From NCBI RefSeq assembly GCF_016743775.1, contig NZ_JAEQMY010000003.1, positions 62,001-126,000 of the forward strand: a stretch of 64,000 bases of DNA, in the 5' to 3' direction. Under the pieces are notes generated by a model. That model was not told where the DNA came from, did not search any database, and worked only from the letters and a program-made list of their open reading frames with translations. This DNA is from Microvirga aerilata. Its GTDB lineage: Bacteria; Pseudomonadota; Alphaproteobacteria; Rhizobiales; Beijerinckiaceae. Within the stretch, counting starts at the first letter, position 1. Each line of letters begins with the position of its first letter. Positions 43,487 to 52,171 of this stretch are shown in pieces. The position numbers and the translations under genes are program-made.

Positions 43487-45739
43487 CTAGATGACGAAGA
43501 AGTCCTTGTAAGTCATGGGGAGCTTCTTGGAGAGGGAGGCGATTTCCACCGCCTTGCCTTTTCCTGAGCCGTCGGCATCGTAGAACAGCACGCCCTTGGC
43601 CTTGTCGTAGACAAGGTAGTCGTTCTTGTCCTTGGCCTTGGCCCCGATGGTGAAGAAGTCCTTCTTCAGCTGCGCCGGCTTCATCTCCGAACCTGTCTTG
43701 CCCAGCTTGGCGAAGACCTTGTTGTCGAGCCAGATCGCGTCGTCCTTCACGCTGAAATCGACGATCTTGTCCCGGTTCGTGCTCTTGTTCGCTTTTGTGT
43801 CGAACACGAACACGTCCTTCCCCTTGGCACCCGTCAGGGTGTCGTTGCCCAGACCGCCCCAGAGCTGGTCGCTGCCGACATCGCCGTTGAGCACATCCGA
43901 GGCGGACGTGCCCGTCAGGATCTCGTCCTTGTCGTCGGTCACCTCGATCGAGAGCGTCTCCTCATAGGTTGCATTCGCCGCATCCTTCACCTGCACCCTG
44001 ATCCTGTGCCATGCGGCCTGCTCGTGGTCGAGCTTGACCCCATCCTTGACCACGAGCGAGGCCGAGCCATCGATCCCTTTGATCTCGAAACGCCCCTCAG
44101 CATCGTCCAGGAGGGTGAAGGTGAGAGGATCGCCTTCGGCGTCGGAGCCGGCGAGACGGCCGATCTCGGTTCCGACTTTCGCATTTTCACGGACCTGCGC
44201 CTTCGACAGGGACAGCTCTATCGGCGCGTCGTTGACAGCGCCGACGGCGATATGGACCTTCTGCTCGATGGTTCCGTGCTTCCCGTCGGAGATCTCGAAG
44301 GTGAAACGATCCGTTCCGCTGACGTTGCGGTTCGGCGTGTATGTGAACTTTCCATCGACAATGGCCACCGTTCCCTTCTGGGGACCGGCATCCTCCTTGA
44401 TCCTGTACGTCAGCGCATCTTCGTTCGGGTCGCTCGCCCCGATATCGATTCCCACCAGCGGCGTGTCCTCGTTGGTCGTGAGGTGCCGGGTTGCTGGAGC
44501 CGTGGGAGAGTCGATTGCATCCGCTGCGGCGTCGATGGCGTCGATGATCTGGAGAATGCCCTGGAATTTCTTTTCGGCATGAGTGGCATCGCGAACGGCC
44601 AGCAATCTGGCGCTCAGGCTCTCAACAAAGGCAGCGTCATCCAGACGCGCGTGGATCTCATTCAGAACACGAGTGTAGGCGGCGGCCTTGAGAGCTTCGA
44701 CACGGGCCACAACCTCAGGATCGGTGCTGTTCGACCAAAGCTCGATCTGTGCTTGGCGGTGCAGGCTGAGCGTTGCTACCTCTCCCAGAGCTTGGGCCAT
44801 GCTGCTCGCATCGCCGGCCGTGTTGATCGCCTCGAAGAACATGTGCTTGGCATGTTCGACGGCGATCTGCTGCAGCACGGCCTCCCTGACTGCACCGACC
44901 GTTCCGAAGTTGCCGAAAAGGTCTCTGATCTCGTTGATGCCGCGCCCGATGGCCTCCTCGCGCTCCCCACCGTCCGGGAGGATCTGCAGGATGGCGGCAC
45001 TGGACGCATCAAGCACCGTGGAGCCGTTGTCGTCGATTGCGGCCAGGACCGCGCTCCAATCGGCGGCATCGTTGAACGCCGCAAGGAGCGTGGCATCCGA
45101 TGCATCAGATGCCTGGTCCAGCGCCGCGATAACGGGAATGATCTCGGCGAATTCTTTGACGTCGCCCTCGATGGCTCTCCTTGCCGCCAGCAGACCGGCA
45201 GCGAGATCGGCTAGGAAACCGGTGTCGGTGAGGCGCCCTACAATCTTGTTGAGGACAATCGTGTAGGGATCGTCCTCCAGTTGCTGGAGTCGTGCCCGAA
45301 CTGCCGGATCGTCGCCCAAGCCGATCAGCCGTGCGATCTGGTCCTGACGATGGGTGTAGAGAGTGTCCAGATGGGCTGAGATGGCTTGAGCCATGGCGGC
45401 TTCATCTCCGGCGCTGTTGGCCGCCGTGATGAACTGGTGCTTGGCGTGCTCGAAACTGATCTGCTGCCCGAGCGTGAACTTGAGAATGCCAACGGACCCG
45501 AAATTTCCGGACAGCGTCCATTCATCATACAGGCCCTGCGCCACGGCCTGCTGGCGCTCTCCGCCCTCCAGCAACTCCGTGAAGAGAGGTCCGAAGGTCT
45601 CACCTTCGAGGAAGATGGCCTCATAGGTGTCGAGAACCGCCAGAATGGCGTTCACGTAGTGGGGCTTTCCCGTTTCAGGGTCTGCGCCCGGCGTCGCCAG
45701 GGCTTCGTGGAGTGCCGCAAGAGCAGTCGTTTCGTCCAT
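43487..45739 (-). CDS. Large RTX protein with duplicated N-terminal module and cadherin-like domains
   Basis: 750 residues. Residues about 20-205 and 210-415 are a tandem duplication sharing GNFGxVG, EHAKHxF and HRQxQI motifs; I know no family for this unit. Next come Ig/VCBS-like domains (GTDRFTFEISDGKHGTIEQ and a cadherin-like NDAPIELSLSKAQVREN repeat), then RTX nonapeptides (GGLGNDTLTGAKGKDVFVF) near 645-665 and an uncleaved C-terminal signal-like end. It is probably exported by a type I system and folds with calcium outside, but no T1SS genes are near. No N-terminal signal peptide. Confidence 0.8.
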   Translation of the reverse strand: MDETTALAALHEALATPGADPETGKPHYVNAILAVLDTYEAIFLEGETFGPLFTELLEGGERQQAVAQGLYDEWTLSGNFGSVGILKFTLGQQISFEHAKHQFITAANSAGDEAAMAQAISAHLDTLYTHRQDQIARLIGLGDDPAVRARLQQLEDDPYTIVLNKIVGRLTDTGFLADLAAGLLAARRAIEGDVKEFAEIIPVIAALDQASDASDATLLAAFNDAADWSAVLAAIDDNGSTVLDASSAAILQILPDGGEREEAIGRGINEIRDLFGNFGTVGAVREAVLQQIAVEHAKHMFFEAINTAGDASSMAQALGEVATLSLHRQAQIELWSNSTDPEVVARVEALKAAAYTRVLNEIHARLDDAAFVESLSARLLAVRDATHAEKKFQGILQIIDAIDAAADAIDSPTAPATRHLTTNEDTPLVGIDIGASDPNEDALTYRIKEDAGPQKGTVAIVDGKFTYTPNRNVSGTDRFTFEISDGKHGTIEQKVHIAVGAVNDAPIELSLSKAQVRENAKVGTEIGRLAGSDAEGDPLTFTLLDDAEGRFEIKGIDGSASLVVKDGVKLDHEQAAWHRIRVQVKDAANATYEETLSIEVTDDKDEILTGTSASDVLNGDVGSDQLWGGLGNDTLTGAKGKDVFVFDTKANKSTNRDKIVDFSVKDDAIWLDNKVFAKLGKTGSEMKPAQLKKDFFTIGAKAKDKNDYLVYDKAKGVLFYDADGSGKGKAVEIASLSKKLPMTYKDFFVI

Positions 45740-46178
45740 CCGGGATCCTCATTGCTCTTCCCCGGGCGAGACAGGCCGCATCACTGCGCCGTCGTGTTCA
45801 ACGCCCGACCCTCCGCCCGCAGAGACAGCTCAAGCGCGCCAAGCAGCGAGGGCGAGGAGTTATACGATCCACGGTTCGAGTTGATGTACTCTCTGTTTGG
45901 AGGGGTGCGAGGTTAAATCCCCGGCGAATTTAGCCCTCGGAAAGAAAAGAGATCAGGTCCGCCGAAGAAAGTGGGCGAGAAAGCACCTTGAACCGAGTGA
46001 TGTGATCATATTGTTCGCGGGAACCGGAGTCTTCATCTCCAGGTCATCTGCAATTCGCAGGCATGATTCTTATTTCAACTATAAGATACAACGGTTGTTG
46101 TTGTGCAATATAGAGTTGCGCCTTCTTTCATGGCCATGGCCATCGACCAGCAGTGGCTGTGACGTGCACCGCCCGCAG
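45740..46178. other. Gap of about 440 bases, no convincing gene; possible transcript on plus strand
   Basis: No frame with a good ribosome site and plausible product is visible. An open frame on the plus strand (45897-46253) has a composition unlike real genes here and runs through the terminator below. Because a good plus-strand terminator ends the gap and nothing upstream codes, a small RNA is possible. Confidence 0.4.
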
Positions 46179-46207
46179 CCCGGCTTCATAGAGGCCGGGA
46201 TTTTTTG
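46179..46207 (+). terminator. Rho-independent terminator with no coding gene upstream
   Basis: CCCGGC/GCCGGG stem with a 9-base loop followed by ATTTTTT (46200-46206), in plus orientation. The upstream gene on the plus strand is absent, the nearest ending at 43450, so it may close a non-coding transcript. Confidence 0.65.
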
Positions 46208-46249
46208 CCACGAACCGGCAAGCCAAGTGTTCGGTTGCTTCAGGGGCCC

Positions 46250-47134
46250 CTAGCGCCGGCCGGCGTTTTGGGCTGCCCGCCGCAACAGCCGCTCAGCCCT
46301 GAGCTGATGCGGGCGATCAAGCATTTCGCCGTTGACGCCGACGACGCCCGCGCCGGGATTGACCTTGAAAGCCTCGATGACGGCTTTGGCCTTGTCGATT
46401 GCTTCCTGGGAGGGGGTGAAGGCCTCATTGATAATCGGCACCTGCGCCGGATGAATCGCCATCTTGGCCACGAAGCCATCGCGCCGGGCCATGCGGCACT
46501 CGGCTTCCAGGCCTGCCATGTCGCGGAAGTTGGTGAAGACGGAGTCCACCGCGTCGACTCCCGCGGCGGCTGCACCCAGGAGGGTGAGCGACCGGGCGAG
46601 CCTGTAGGGATCCGTATAGGCGCCATCGGCGTCCCGGTTGGTCTCAGCCCCGAGATCGGCGGACAGGTCCTCTCCGCCCCAGGTCATTCCCATGAGCCGA
46701 TGGCTCGCACCCGCGAAGGTGCCCAGCGCGAAAACACCCGCGGCATTCTCCGTGGCGATGGCGAGGATGCGCGTGGCGCCGTCCTTTAGGTCGAACTCGG
46801 CCTCCCTGACTGCCAGCTTCGCTCCCAGATGCGCGACATCTGCGCCGCCCACCGTTTTGGGCAAAACGATCCCGTCGGGAGCTGCCTGCATCACGCCGTC
46901 GAGGTCGGCGTCGGTGAGTCCGGTGGTCAAACCGTTCACCCGGACGAACAGGCGGGGGCGATCAGGTGTCGCCTGCTGCTCCGAAAGAAAGGCCGCGGTC
47001 ACGCGCCTGGCCTCTTCCTTGGCGCTGAGATCGACGGAATCCTCCAGATCGATGAGGAGAACGTCGGCTCCCGATGCCAGGGCCTTTTCTAGCTTCCTGG
47101 AACTGTCGCCCGGCACGAAGAGCAGGGACCGCAT
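46250..47134 (-). CDS. HpcH/HpaI (CitE-type) CoA-ester lyase
   Basis: 294 residues. Signatures: LLFVPGDSSRKLEKAL near the start, DVLLIDLEDSVDLSAKEEAR, and RLMGMTWGGEDLSADLGAE holding active-site acids. This is the beta subunit-like family that includes malyl-CoA lyase, citramalyl-CoA lyase and (S)-malyl-CoA thioesterase. The start ATG overlaps the stop of the MaoC gene, so both are translated from one transcript. Joint action on a hydroxyacyl-CoA, hydration then cleavage, is likely. Confidence 0.9.
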   Translation of the reverse strand: MRSLLFVPGDSSRKLEKALASGADVLLIDLEDSVDLSAKEEARRVTAAFLSEQQATPDRPRLFVRVNGLTTGLTDADLDGVMQAAPDGIVLPKTVGGADVAHLGAKLAVREAEFDLKDGATRILAIATENAAGVFALGTFAGASHRLMGMTWGGEDLSADLGAETNRDADGAYTDPYRLARSLTLLGAAAAGVDAVDSVFTNFRDMAGLEAECRMARRDGFVAKMAIHPAQVPIINEAFTPSQEAIDKAKAVIEAFKVNPGAGVVGVNGEMLDRPHQLRAERLLRRAAQNAGRR

Positions 47135-47613
47135 CAGGCGCTCCTCTTGCGCATGAAAGCCTGCCGGCGGCACTCGGCGACCAGAGTGCCGTCCTGCTTA
47201 TAGGCGCGATGAATGAAGTCGACGATGCCTGCATCGGGCCGCGACTTGGATTCGCGCTTGGCGACGATTTCCGTCGTTGCATTCACCGTATCGCCCTCGA
47301 ACAGCGGAGCGGGAAACGTCACGTCCGTCATGCCGAGATTGGCGATGGTGGTGCCGACGGTGGTGTCGTTGACGGAGATGCCGATCATGAGGCCCAGGGT
47401 GAACAGGGAGTTCATGAGCGGCTTTCCCCATTCCGTCTCTGTTGCACAGAAATGCGCGTCGATGTGGAGCGGCTGGGGGTTCAGGGTCATGTTGGAGAAC
47501 AGCATGTTGTCCATCTGCGTCACCGTCCGGGTGAGGCGGTGATTGATGGTGGTGCCGACGGTGAAGTCCTCGAAATAGAGCCCCCCGCGCGGGTGCCTGC
47601 TCTCGTCGCTCAC
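47134..47613 (-). CDS. MaoC-family dehydratase/hydratase
   Basis: 159 residues of the hot-dog MaoC family: GLYFEDFTVGTTINHRLTRT at the start, NPQPLHIDAHFCATETEWGK with the conserved hydratase His/Asp region, and FPAPLFEGDTVNATTEI. In alphaproteobacteria such proteins hydrate mesaconyl-CoA or related acyl-CoAs in the ethylmalonyl-CoA and itaconate routes. The next gene overlaps its stop codon and encodes a CitE-type lyase, so the pair may handle C4/C5 dicarboxyl CoA esters. Confidence 0.88.
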   Translation of the reverse strand: MSDESRHPRGGLYFEDFTVGTTINHRLTRTVTQMDNMLFSNMTLNPQPLHIDAHFCATETEWGKPLMNSLFTLGLMIGISVNDTTVGTTIANLGMTDVTFPAPLFEGDTVNATTEIVAKRESKSRPDAGIVDFIHRAYKQDGTLVAECRRQAFMRKRSA

Positions 47614-47667
47614 GATGCTGTCCTCCTCTGCTGACAGGGCATGCTGGTTCCCATGCCTCTTCGGGTC

Positions 47668-48441
47668 TCAATAGCCGAACTGCTCCCGCAGGATGCGCTC
47701 GTCCAGGCTATGGCCGGGATCGTGAAGCATCACAAGATCGACGCTTCTGTCCATGGAGACATGAACGCGGGAGACGTTGCGAAATTCCGTGTGATCGGCG
47801 ACCGCGCTCACCGGGCGGTTCACGGCCTCCAGAACCTCGACCTGGATCTTGGCGTAGTCCGGCAGCAGCGCGCCGCGCCACCGGCGCGGGCGGAAGGCCG
47901 AGATCGGGGTCAGGGCCAGCAGGGGCGCGGTCAGCGGCAGGATCGTTCCGCCGACGGAAAGATTGTAGGCCGTGGACCCGGCAGGCGTCGCCACCAGAAT
48001 GCCGTCCGCAATGAGTTCCGGGATGCGCACATGGGAGTCGACGCTCACGCGCAACTTGGCGGCCTGGTAGGTCTGCCGCAGCATGGAAACCTCGTTGATC
48101 GCGCGCGCCGTATGCGCCACCCCCATCACATCCCAGGCGACCATGAGGAGGGGGTGAACGACGCTGCGCTTGGCCGCATCGAGGCGTTCGAAGAGGTCTT
48201 CCTCCCGGAACTCGTTCATCAGGAAGCCGACCGTGCCCTTGTTCATGCCATAGATGGGCTTGGCCGTTCCCATGCTGTCGTGAAGGCTCTGCAGCATCAG
48301 GCCGTCGCCGCCGAGGGCAACGACAACGTCCGCGTCCTCGGGGGCAACGTTCGGATAACGGTCCTGCAGGCCTTTGAGCGCCGCCTGAGCATCAGGTGCG
48401 GCACTCGCCACGAATGCAATGTTGTTGAAACGGCGGGCCAT
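47668..48441 (-). CDS. nadK: NAD kinase
   Basis: 257 residues, short-form NAD kinase. [13 protein letters not shown] near residue 44 is the family GGDG motif, with NEVSMLRQT and the [12 protein letters not shown] segment completing the substrate site. It phosphorylates NAD to NADP in the cytoplasm. It is on the minus strand, divergent from cutA, and downstream the MaoC-CitE pair starts 54 bases later, perhaps an operon. Confidence 0.95.
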   Translation of the reverse strand: MARRFNNIAFVASAAPDAQAALKGLQDRYPNVAPEDADVVVALGGDGLMLQSLHDSMGTAKPIYGMNKGTVGFLMNEFREEDLFERLDAAKRSVVHPLLMVAWDVMGVAHTARAINEVSMLRQTYQAAKLRVSVDSHVRIPELIADGILVATPAGSTAYNLSVGGTILPLTAPLLALTPISAFRPRRWRGALLPDYAKIQVEVLEAVNRPVSAVADHTEFRNVSRVHVSMDRSVDLVMLHDPGHSLDERILREQFGY

Positions 48442-48490
48442 GCCCAGTTACCCTCGTTGCGTCCGGCGGGATGCGGAGGAAAGGCATAGC

Positions 48491-48817
48491 ATGGATCGCC
48501 CACTTCTCGTCTATACGACCTTTCCCGATGTGGACAGCGCCCTGTCGATCGGGGAGGGCCTCGTGCGGGATCGGCTGATCGCCTGCATCAATGTGCTGCC
48601 AGGGATGAGGTCCGTCTATGCCTGGAAGGGAGCCGTCGAGCAGGGCCAGGAAGCGGTCGCCATCCTGAAGACCCGCAAGGGTCTCCAGGACCAGGTGCAT
48701 CGCGCCCTGAAGGAAAGGCACCCCTACGAGACGCCGGTCGTTCTCTTCATCGAGCCGACCGGCGCTGACGCGGCCACCCTGGAGTGGCTTCTGACGGAAA
48801 CCTCAGACGCTTCCTAG
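48491..48817 (+). CDS. cutA: CutA divalent-cation tolerance protein
   Basis: 108 residues of the trimeric ferredoxin-like CutA family: PLLVYTTFPDVDSAL, LVRDRLIACINVLPGMRSVYAWKG and the closing HPYETPVVLFIEP. CutA proteins are linked to copper tolerance but their direct role is unknown. ATG at 48491 begins the domain; weak GGAGG is just upstream. Its stop overlaps the stop of the metallo-hydrolase gene through the self-complementary CTAG. Confidence 0.93.
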   Translation: MDRPLLVYTTFPDVDSALSIGEGLVRDRLIACINVLPGMRSVYAWKGAVEQGQEAVAILKTRKGLQDQVHRALKERHPYETPVVLFIEPTGADAATLEWLLTETSDAS

Positions 48818-49800
48818 ACGGCCGGGCTCCACTGCACCGGCACGAAGCGGAACCCGTTGCCGTCCTTTGAGATATGGCCGGTCGCCGGGAAAGGCGCATG
48901 GTAGAACGCGACCTGCGCGCGCTCGGAGGCCGCCATATCGAGCATCCGGCGGCGGGTGGCGCGGGCCTGATCCGCATCCATGTCGAACACGGCCGACCAG
49001 TCCGGATTGCGCACGAAGAGGGCAGGGTGGTTCGCCGTATCGGACAGGATCAGCAGCCGGCCCGAGCCCGAGGAGAGCATAAAGGCGGTGTGGCCTGGCG
49101 AATGGCCATAGGCCGCAACGGAGGTCAGGCCCGGCACGACCTCCTTGTCCGCCTCGAATCGCTTCACGTCGTTGGCGATGGGGCCGAACACCCGGCGGGC
49201 GCCCTGGAAGCCGCCCCTTGCGCCTTCGGGAGCCTGGTTCATGCGGGCATCGTCCATCCAGAACGCCCATTCGGCGGCCGGCACCATCACCTCGGCATTC
49301 GGGAAGACCGCGGTGCCGTCCTTGCGGCGCAGGCCGTTGATGTGATCGCCATGGAAATGGCTGATGACGACGGTGTTGACCTGGGCCGGATCGAAGCCGG
49401 CGGCGCGAAAATTCTCCATCCAGCGGCCGGTTGTGGGAGCGCCCATGTCTCCGTTGCCGGTATCGATGATCGTCAGCCGTCCGCCGTTGTTGAGAACAAG
49501 GCCGTTGAAGGTGTTCTGGATCGTATTCTCCGGGAGAAACGCCTCACGGGCAGCCTGCTGAACGGCCGCGATCTCCGCATTGCGGATAAAGCCCTCGAGA
49601 GGACGAGGCGCGGAGCCGTCGTTGATGGCGGTAACCTCGATGTCCCCGACCTTGTAGCGATAAAAGCCGGGAGCCTGGCGCGCGGCGGATCCTTGCGCAG
49701 GAGCCGGTGCGGGCGAGGCCGTTTGGGCCATGGCGGGAACTCCGATCGGAGCAGCGGCAAGAGCGGTACCGGCAAGGACGGTGCGGCGTGTGATTGTCAT
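48814..49800 (-). CDS. Exported metallo-beta-lactamase-fold hydrolase
   Basis: 328 residues with a Tat signal (TRRTVLAGTALAAAP) and alanine-rich leader, then an MBL-fold domain: HFHGDHINGL metal site near residue 148, AYGHSPGHTAFML, LSDTANHPALF and AFYHAPFPATGH. Probably a periplasmic hydrolase of lactone or related type. The start at 49800 places the twin-arginine motif near the front; an upstream extension is not needed. Its gene converges on cutA with a 4-base overlap. Confidence 0.87.
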   Translation of the reverse strand: MTITRRTVLAGTALAAAPIGVPAMAQTASPAPAPAQGSAARQAPGFYRYKVGDIEVTAINDGSAPRPLEGFIRNAEIAAVQQAAREAFLPENTIQNTFNGLVLNNGGRLTIIDTGNGDMGAPTTGRWMENFRAAGFDPAQVNTVVISHFHGDHINGLRRKDGTAVFPNAEVMVPAAEWAFWMDDARMNQAPEGARGGFQGARRVFGPIANDVKRFEADKEVVPGLTSVAAYGHSPGHTAFMLSSGSGRLLILSDTANHPALFVRNPDWSAVFDMDADQARATRRRMLDMAASERAQVAFYHAPFPATGHISKDGNGFRFVPVQWSPAV

Positions 49801-49888
49801 AGGCGTCTCCCAACGTGAGAAGCAAAGCCTAGAACGGCCCCGCTTCGAAACAAGAGACAGGCCTTTCACAAGTCAGCGAGCGGTGCCG

Positions 49889-50695
49889 TTACCGGCGCGA
49901 ACCCGTGAAGGCGAGGTGATGCAGGGCGATCCCGCTCGTGGTCGCCACGTTCAGCGAATCGAAGCCGCCGCTCATGGGGATCGATACGGTCCTGGTGCGC
50001 GCCAGCACATCCGGGGGCAGGCCTGGCCCTTCCGCACCCAAGAGCAGGGCCGTGCGCCGGACGGGCTTTATGTGCGAAAGCACGTCCCTGCCGGACGGGG
50101 AAAGGGCAATCACCTCGAACGAGGCCGCCTCCAGCGCCCGCACCATGGCCTCGGCCGAGGGAACGCGCGTGAAGGGCACGACCAGGACCCCGCCGACCGA
50201 GACGCGAATCGCCTTGCGGTAGAGCGGATCGCAGGTCTCCTGGTCGAGCAGAACCGCTTGCGCCCCGAAGGCCGCCGCGTTGCGGAAAATGCCGCCCACA
50301 TTGTCATGGTTGGCTAAACCGACCAGTCCGACGACGAGCGCCTTCTCCGGAAGCCGGGACAGAAGGCTCTCCACCGGCTCCGGCACGCCGCGTCGGGCGA
50401 TTGCGAGAACACCCCTGTGGATCGGAAAGCCCACGATGGCATCCATCACCTGGCGGCTTGCCGTGTAGATGGGCGTCTCAGGCGCGAGCAGGGGGAGCAT
50501 GTCGCCCAAGCCGTCCAAACGGCTCTCCGCAAGGAGGACCGATTCGATCTCGAAACGGGATTGGTTCAGCAGAACCCTCAGGACAACCTCGCCCTCGGCC
50601 ACGAACCGATGCTGACGGCCCACGAGGTCGCGCTCGCGCACGGCGCGATAGGCTTCGATGCGGGAATCGTCGGGATCTGAAATGGCGATTCTCAT
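49889..50695 (-). CDS. SpoU/TrmH-family RNA 2'-O-methyltransferase
   Basis: 268 residues. A substrate-binding N-terminal part is followed by the SPOUT knot with three motifs: LVGLANHDNVGGIFRNAAAF (N..G.R), LLLGAEGPGL and ISIPMSGGFDSLNVATTSGIAL-like end. It methylates a ribose in tRNA or rRNA; target unknown. The window also has rlmB at 54657, a second member of the same family. Confidence 0.92.
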   Translation of the reverse strand: MRIAISDPDDSRIEAYRAVRERDLVGRQHRFVAEGEVVLRVLLNQSRFEIESVLLAESRLDGLGDMLPLLAPETPIYTASRQVMDAIVGFPIHRGVLAIARRGVPEPVESLLSRLPEKALVVGLVGLANHDNVGGIFRNAAAFGAQAVLLDQETCDPLYRKAIRVSVGGVLVVPFTRVPSAEAMVRALEAASFEVIALSPSGRDVLSHIKPVRRTALLLGAEGPGLPPDVLARTRTVSIPMSGGFDSLNVATTSGIALHHLAFTGSRR

Positions 50696-50780
50696 GGACG
50701 GGTGTTCAAGGCTCCAGGGCAAGTAGACCTGCCATCTTCCGATCAAGGGCTGCGGCTTTGCTTATGAGAGAGCCCCTCGC

Positions 50781-50805
50781 GGAACAACGACTTTCTCTCC
50801 CGGTT
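50781..50805 (+). promoter_or_regulatory. EcfG-type promoter for the small membrane protein at 50861
   Basis: GGAAC (50781-50785), 16 bases, GGTT (50802-50805). GGTT is an accepted variant of the CGTT -10 element. The implied leader to the ATG at 50861 is about 50 nt. Confidence 0.6.
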
Positions 50806-50860
50806 AGCCAAGCGGGACATCCTTGGGTCGCATCGGCGGTCCCATGCAGGGAGAAAACAC

Positions 50861-51034
50861 ATGAATTGGGATATCGCGGATGGTTGGGTTTGGGGCTTGG
50901 TGATCATCGGTGGGCCTTTGCTGATCGGCATCTTCATGGCCGTCTTCAGCCGCCGTCGCAGGCTGACGCAAACCGAGAAGAAAGCTGCCGATCAGGCTGC
51001 CCATGAGAACTGGGGCAAGGAACGGATCCGCTAA
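50861..51034 (+). CDS. 57-residue membrane protein, probable stress gene
   Basis: ATG at 50861 follows a CAGGGAGA ribosome site. The product MNWDIADGWVWGLVIIGGPL continues into a second half of the helix (LIGIFMAVFS), then a strongly basic patch RRRRLTQTEKKAADQAAHEN and WGKERIR end: one membrane helix with a cytoplasmic tail. Family unknown. An EcfG-type promoter sits upstream. Confidence 0.65.
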   Translation: MNWDIADGWVWGLVIIGGPLLIGIFMAVFSRRRRLTQTEKKAADQAAHENWGKERIR

Positions 51035-51199
51035 AGAGGCTTCAAGCTTGTAGCGGGCTGCTGCCCATGAGCCTCCGCCAGGAACAGCCGGCCCGCAACT
51101 GAATGAGAATTGCACTGCAGCAGCCGGATCGCCCGTTCGGCTCACCCGGACTTGCCAGGGCTCTGTGTGCCGTAAGTATTGTGGCGGAGGGCATGACGC

Positions 51200-51394
51200 C
51201 TAAAGGCCGGACTTATCCCGGGTAGGATTGGACCGGCACCTGGCCAAACCTGCCAATTCCCTCGACAGGCGGGTTGTCATAGCCCCGGCAACAACAGCGG
51301 AAGCTACGGCGGCCGAGCCTATGACATTCAGCAACAACTGCTCCACAGACGCCTCCAGCATACAGCTGGCCGCATCGTAAGCTTCATTTTGCAA
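51200..51394 (-). CDS. Possible small membrane protein
   Basis: 64 residues with a hydrophobic middle (QLLLNVIGSAAVASAVVAGAM) and basic end. No ribosome site is evident; a CCTGCCCAGGCAGG palindrome lies just upstream of its start. The rest of 51035-51582 shows no gene. I keep it as low-confidence because composition alone supports it. Confidence 0.25.
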   Translation of the reverse strand: MQNEAYDAASCMLEASVEQLLLNVIGSAAVASAVVAGAMTTRLSRELAGLARCRSNPTRDKSGL

Positions 51395-51582
51395 AAGCCT
51401 GCCTGGGCAGGTGGACTAATCCCGCCGACTGCGCGAGAGCGCCCAAAGAGGTAGCAAGCTCAGCTTGTTCTTGGGTCTGTGCGCTTCAAAATGCCTGTTC
51501 GTGGAAAAGCCCACGCCCAAGCTGAAACCAAACATGTCCCCAGTCGTCGGTTAGCCATGGCCCGACACATGAGGATTCGAAC

Positions 51583-51984
51583 GTGAGAACAACCTGGAAA
51601 CCTGTTTTGGCTGGAGTGTTTCTGGCAGGCCTGAGCGGTGCCGCCATGGCGCAGACGACCCCGGCAACGAGAGCCTGCATGGTGGGCGAGCAGATGATCG
51701 GCGGAGTGTGCCAGCCGCTGACCCGGTCCGGAAATCAGCCCAACACCAACATCGACGACCGCAACAACAATGCCAGTGGTGGCTCAGGCCCTAATGCTAC
51801 GGGCAGCACGGGCAGCGGAGGCAACCAGAACACGGGTGCCTCCGGAGCGCAGGGCGGTACAGGCTCGGGTGGCAGCAGCGGCTCGACCGGCAATCAGAAC
51901 ACCGGAGGATCCGGCGGAAGCGGGTCTGGAGGCGGTAGCGGCGGTTCCGGTGGGAGTGGAGGCGGCTCCGCCAGCGGGGGCTAA
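51583..51984 (+). CDS. Secreted Gly/Ser-rich low-complexity protein
   Basis: 133 residues from a GTG start, with a signal peptide (MRTTWKPVLAGVFLAGLSGA then AMA, about 23). A short domain with two cysteines (RACMVGEQMIGGVCQP) precedes a 75-residue tail made only of Gly, Ser, Asn, Thr with NQNTGASG and NQNTGGSG repeats. Family unknown; such tails are seen in extracellular or matrix proteins. The start could move to a later codon if the weak upstream site is not used. Confidence 0.6.
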   Translation: MRTTWKPVLAGVFLAGLSGAAMAQTTPATRACMVGEQMIGGVCQPLTRSGNQPNTNIDDRNNNASGGSGPNATGSTGSGGNQNTGASGAQGGTGSGGSSGSTGNQNTGGSGGSGSGGGSGGSGGSGGGSASGG

Positions 51985-52096
51985 TTTGCAGGTCCCGCAG
52001 CTTGGATGGCTTTACACGAAAGGCTCCGGCTCTCGGCCGGGGCCGCGCGTTCCAAGTCTCTGTGATTGTTGAGGATCTGCATTCTCAGGAGGAGAA

Positions 52097-52171
52097 TGGT
52101 GCCGGTGGAGAGGATCGAACTCCCGACCTTCGGTTTACAAAACCGCTGCACTACCGCTGTGCTACACCGGC
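52097..52171 (-). tRNA. tRNA-Thr (anticodon UGU)
   Basis: Minus-strand cloverleaf with GCCGGTG/CACCGGC acceptor, TTCGATC T-loop and anticodon TGT in TTTTGTAAA. CCA is encoded at 52097-52099 (plus strand). Confidence 0.95.
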
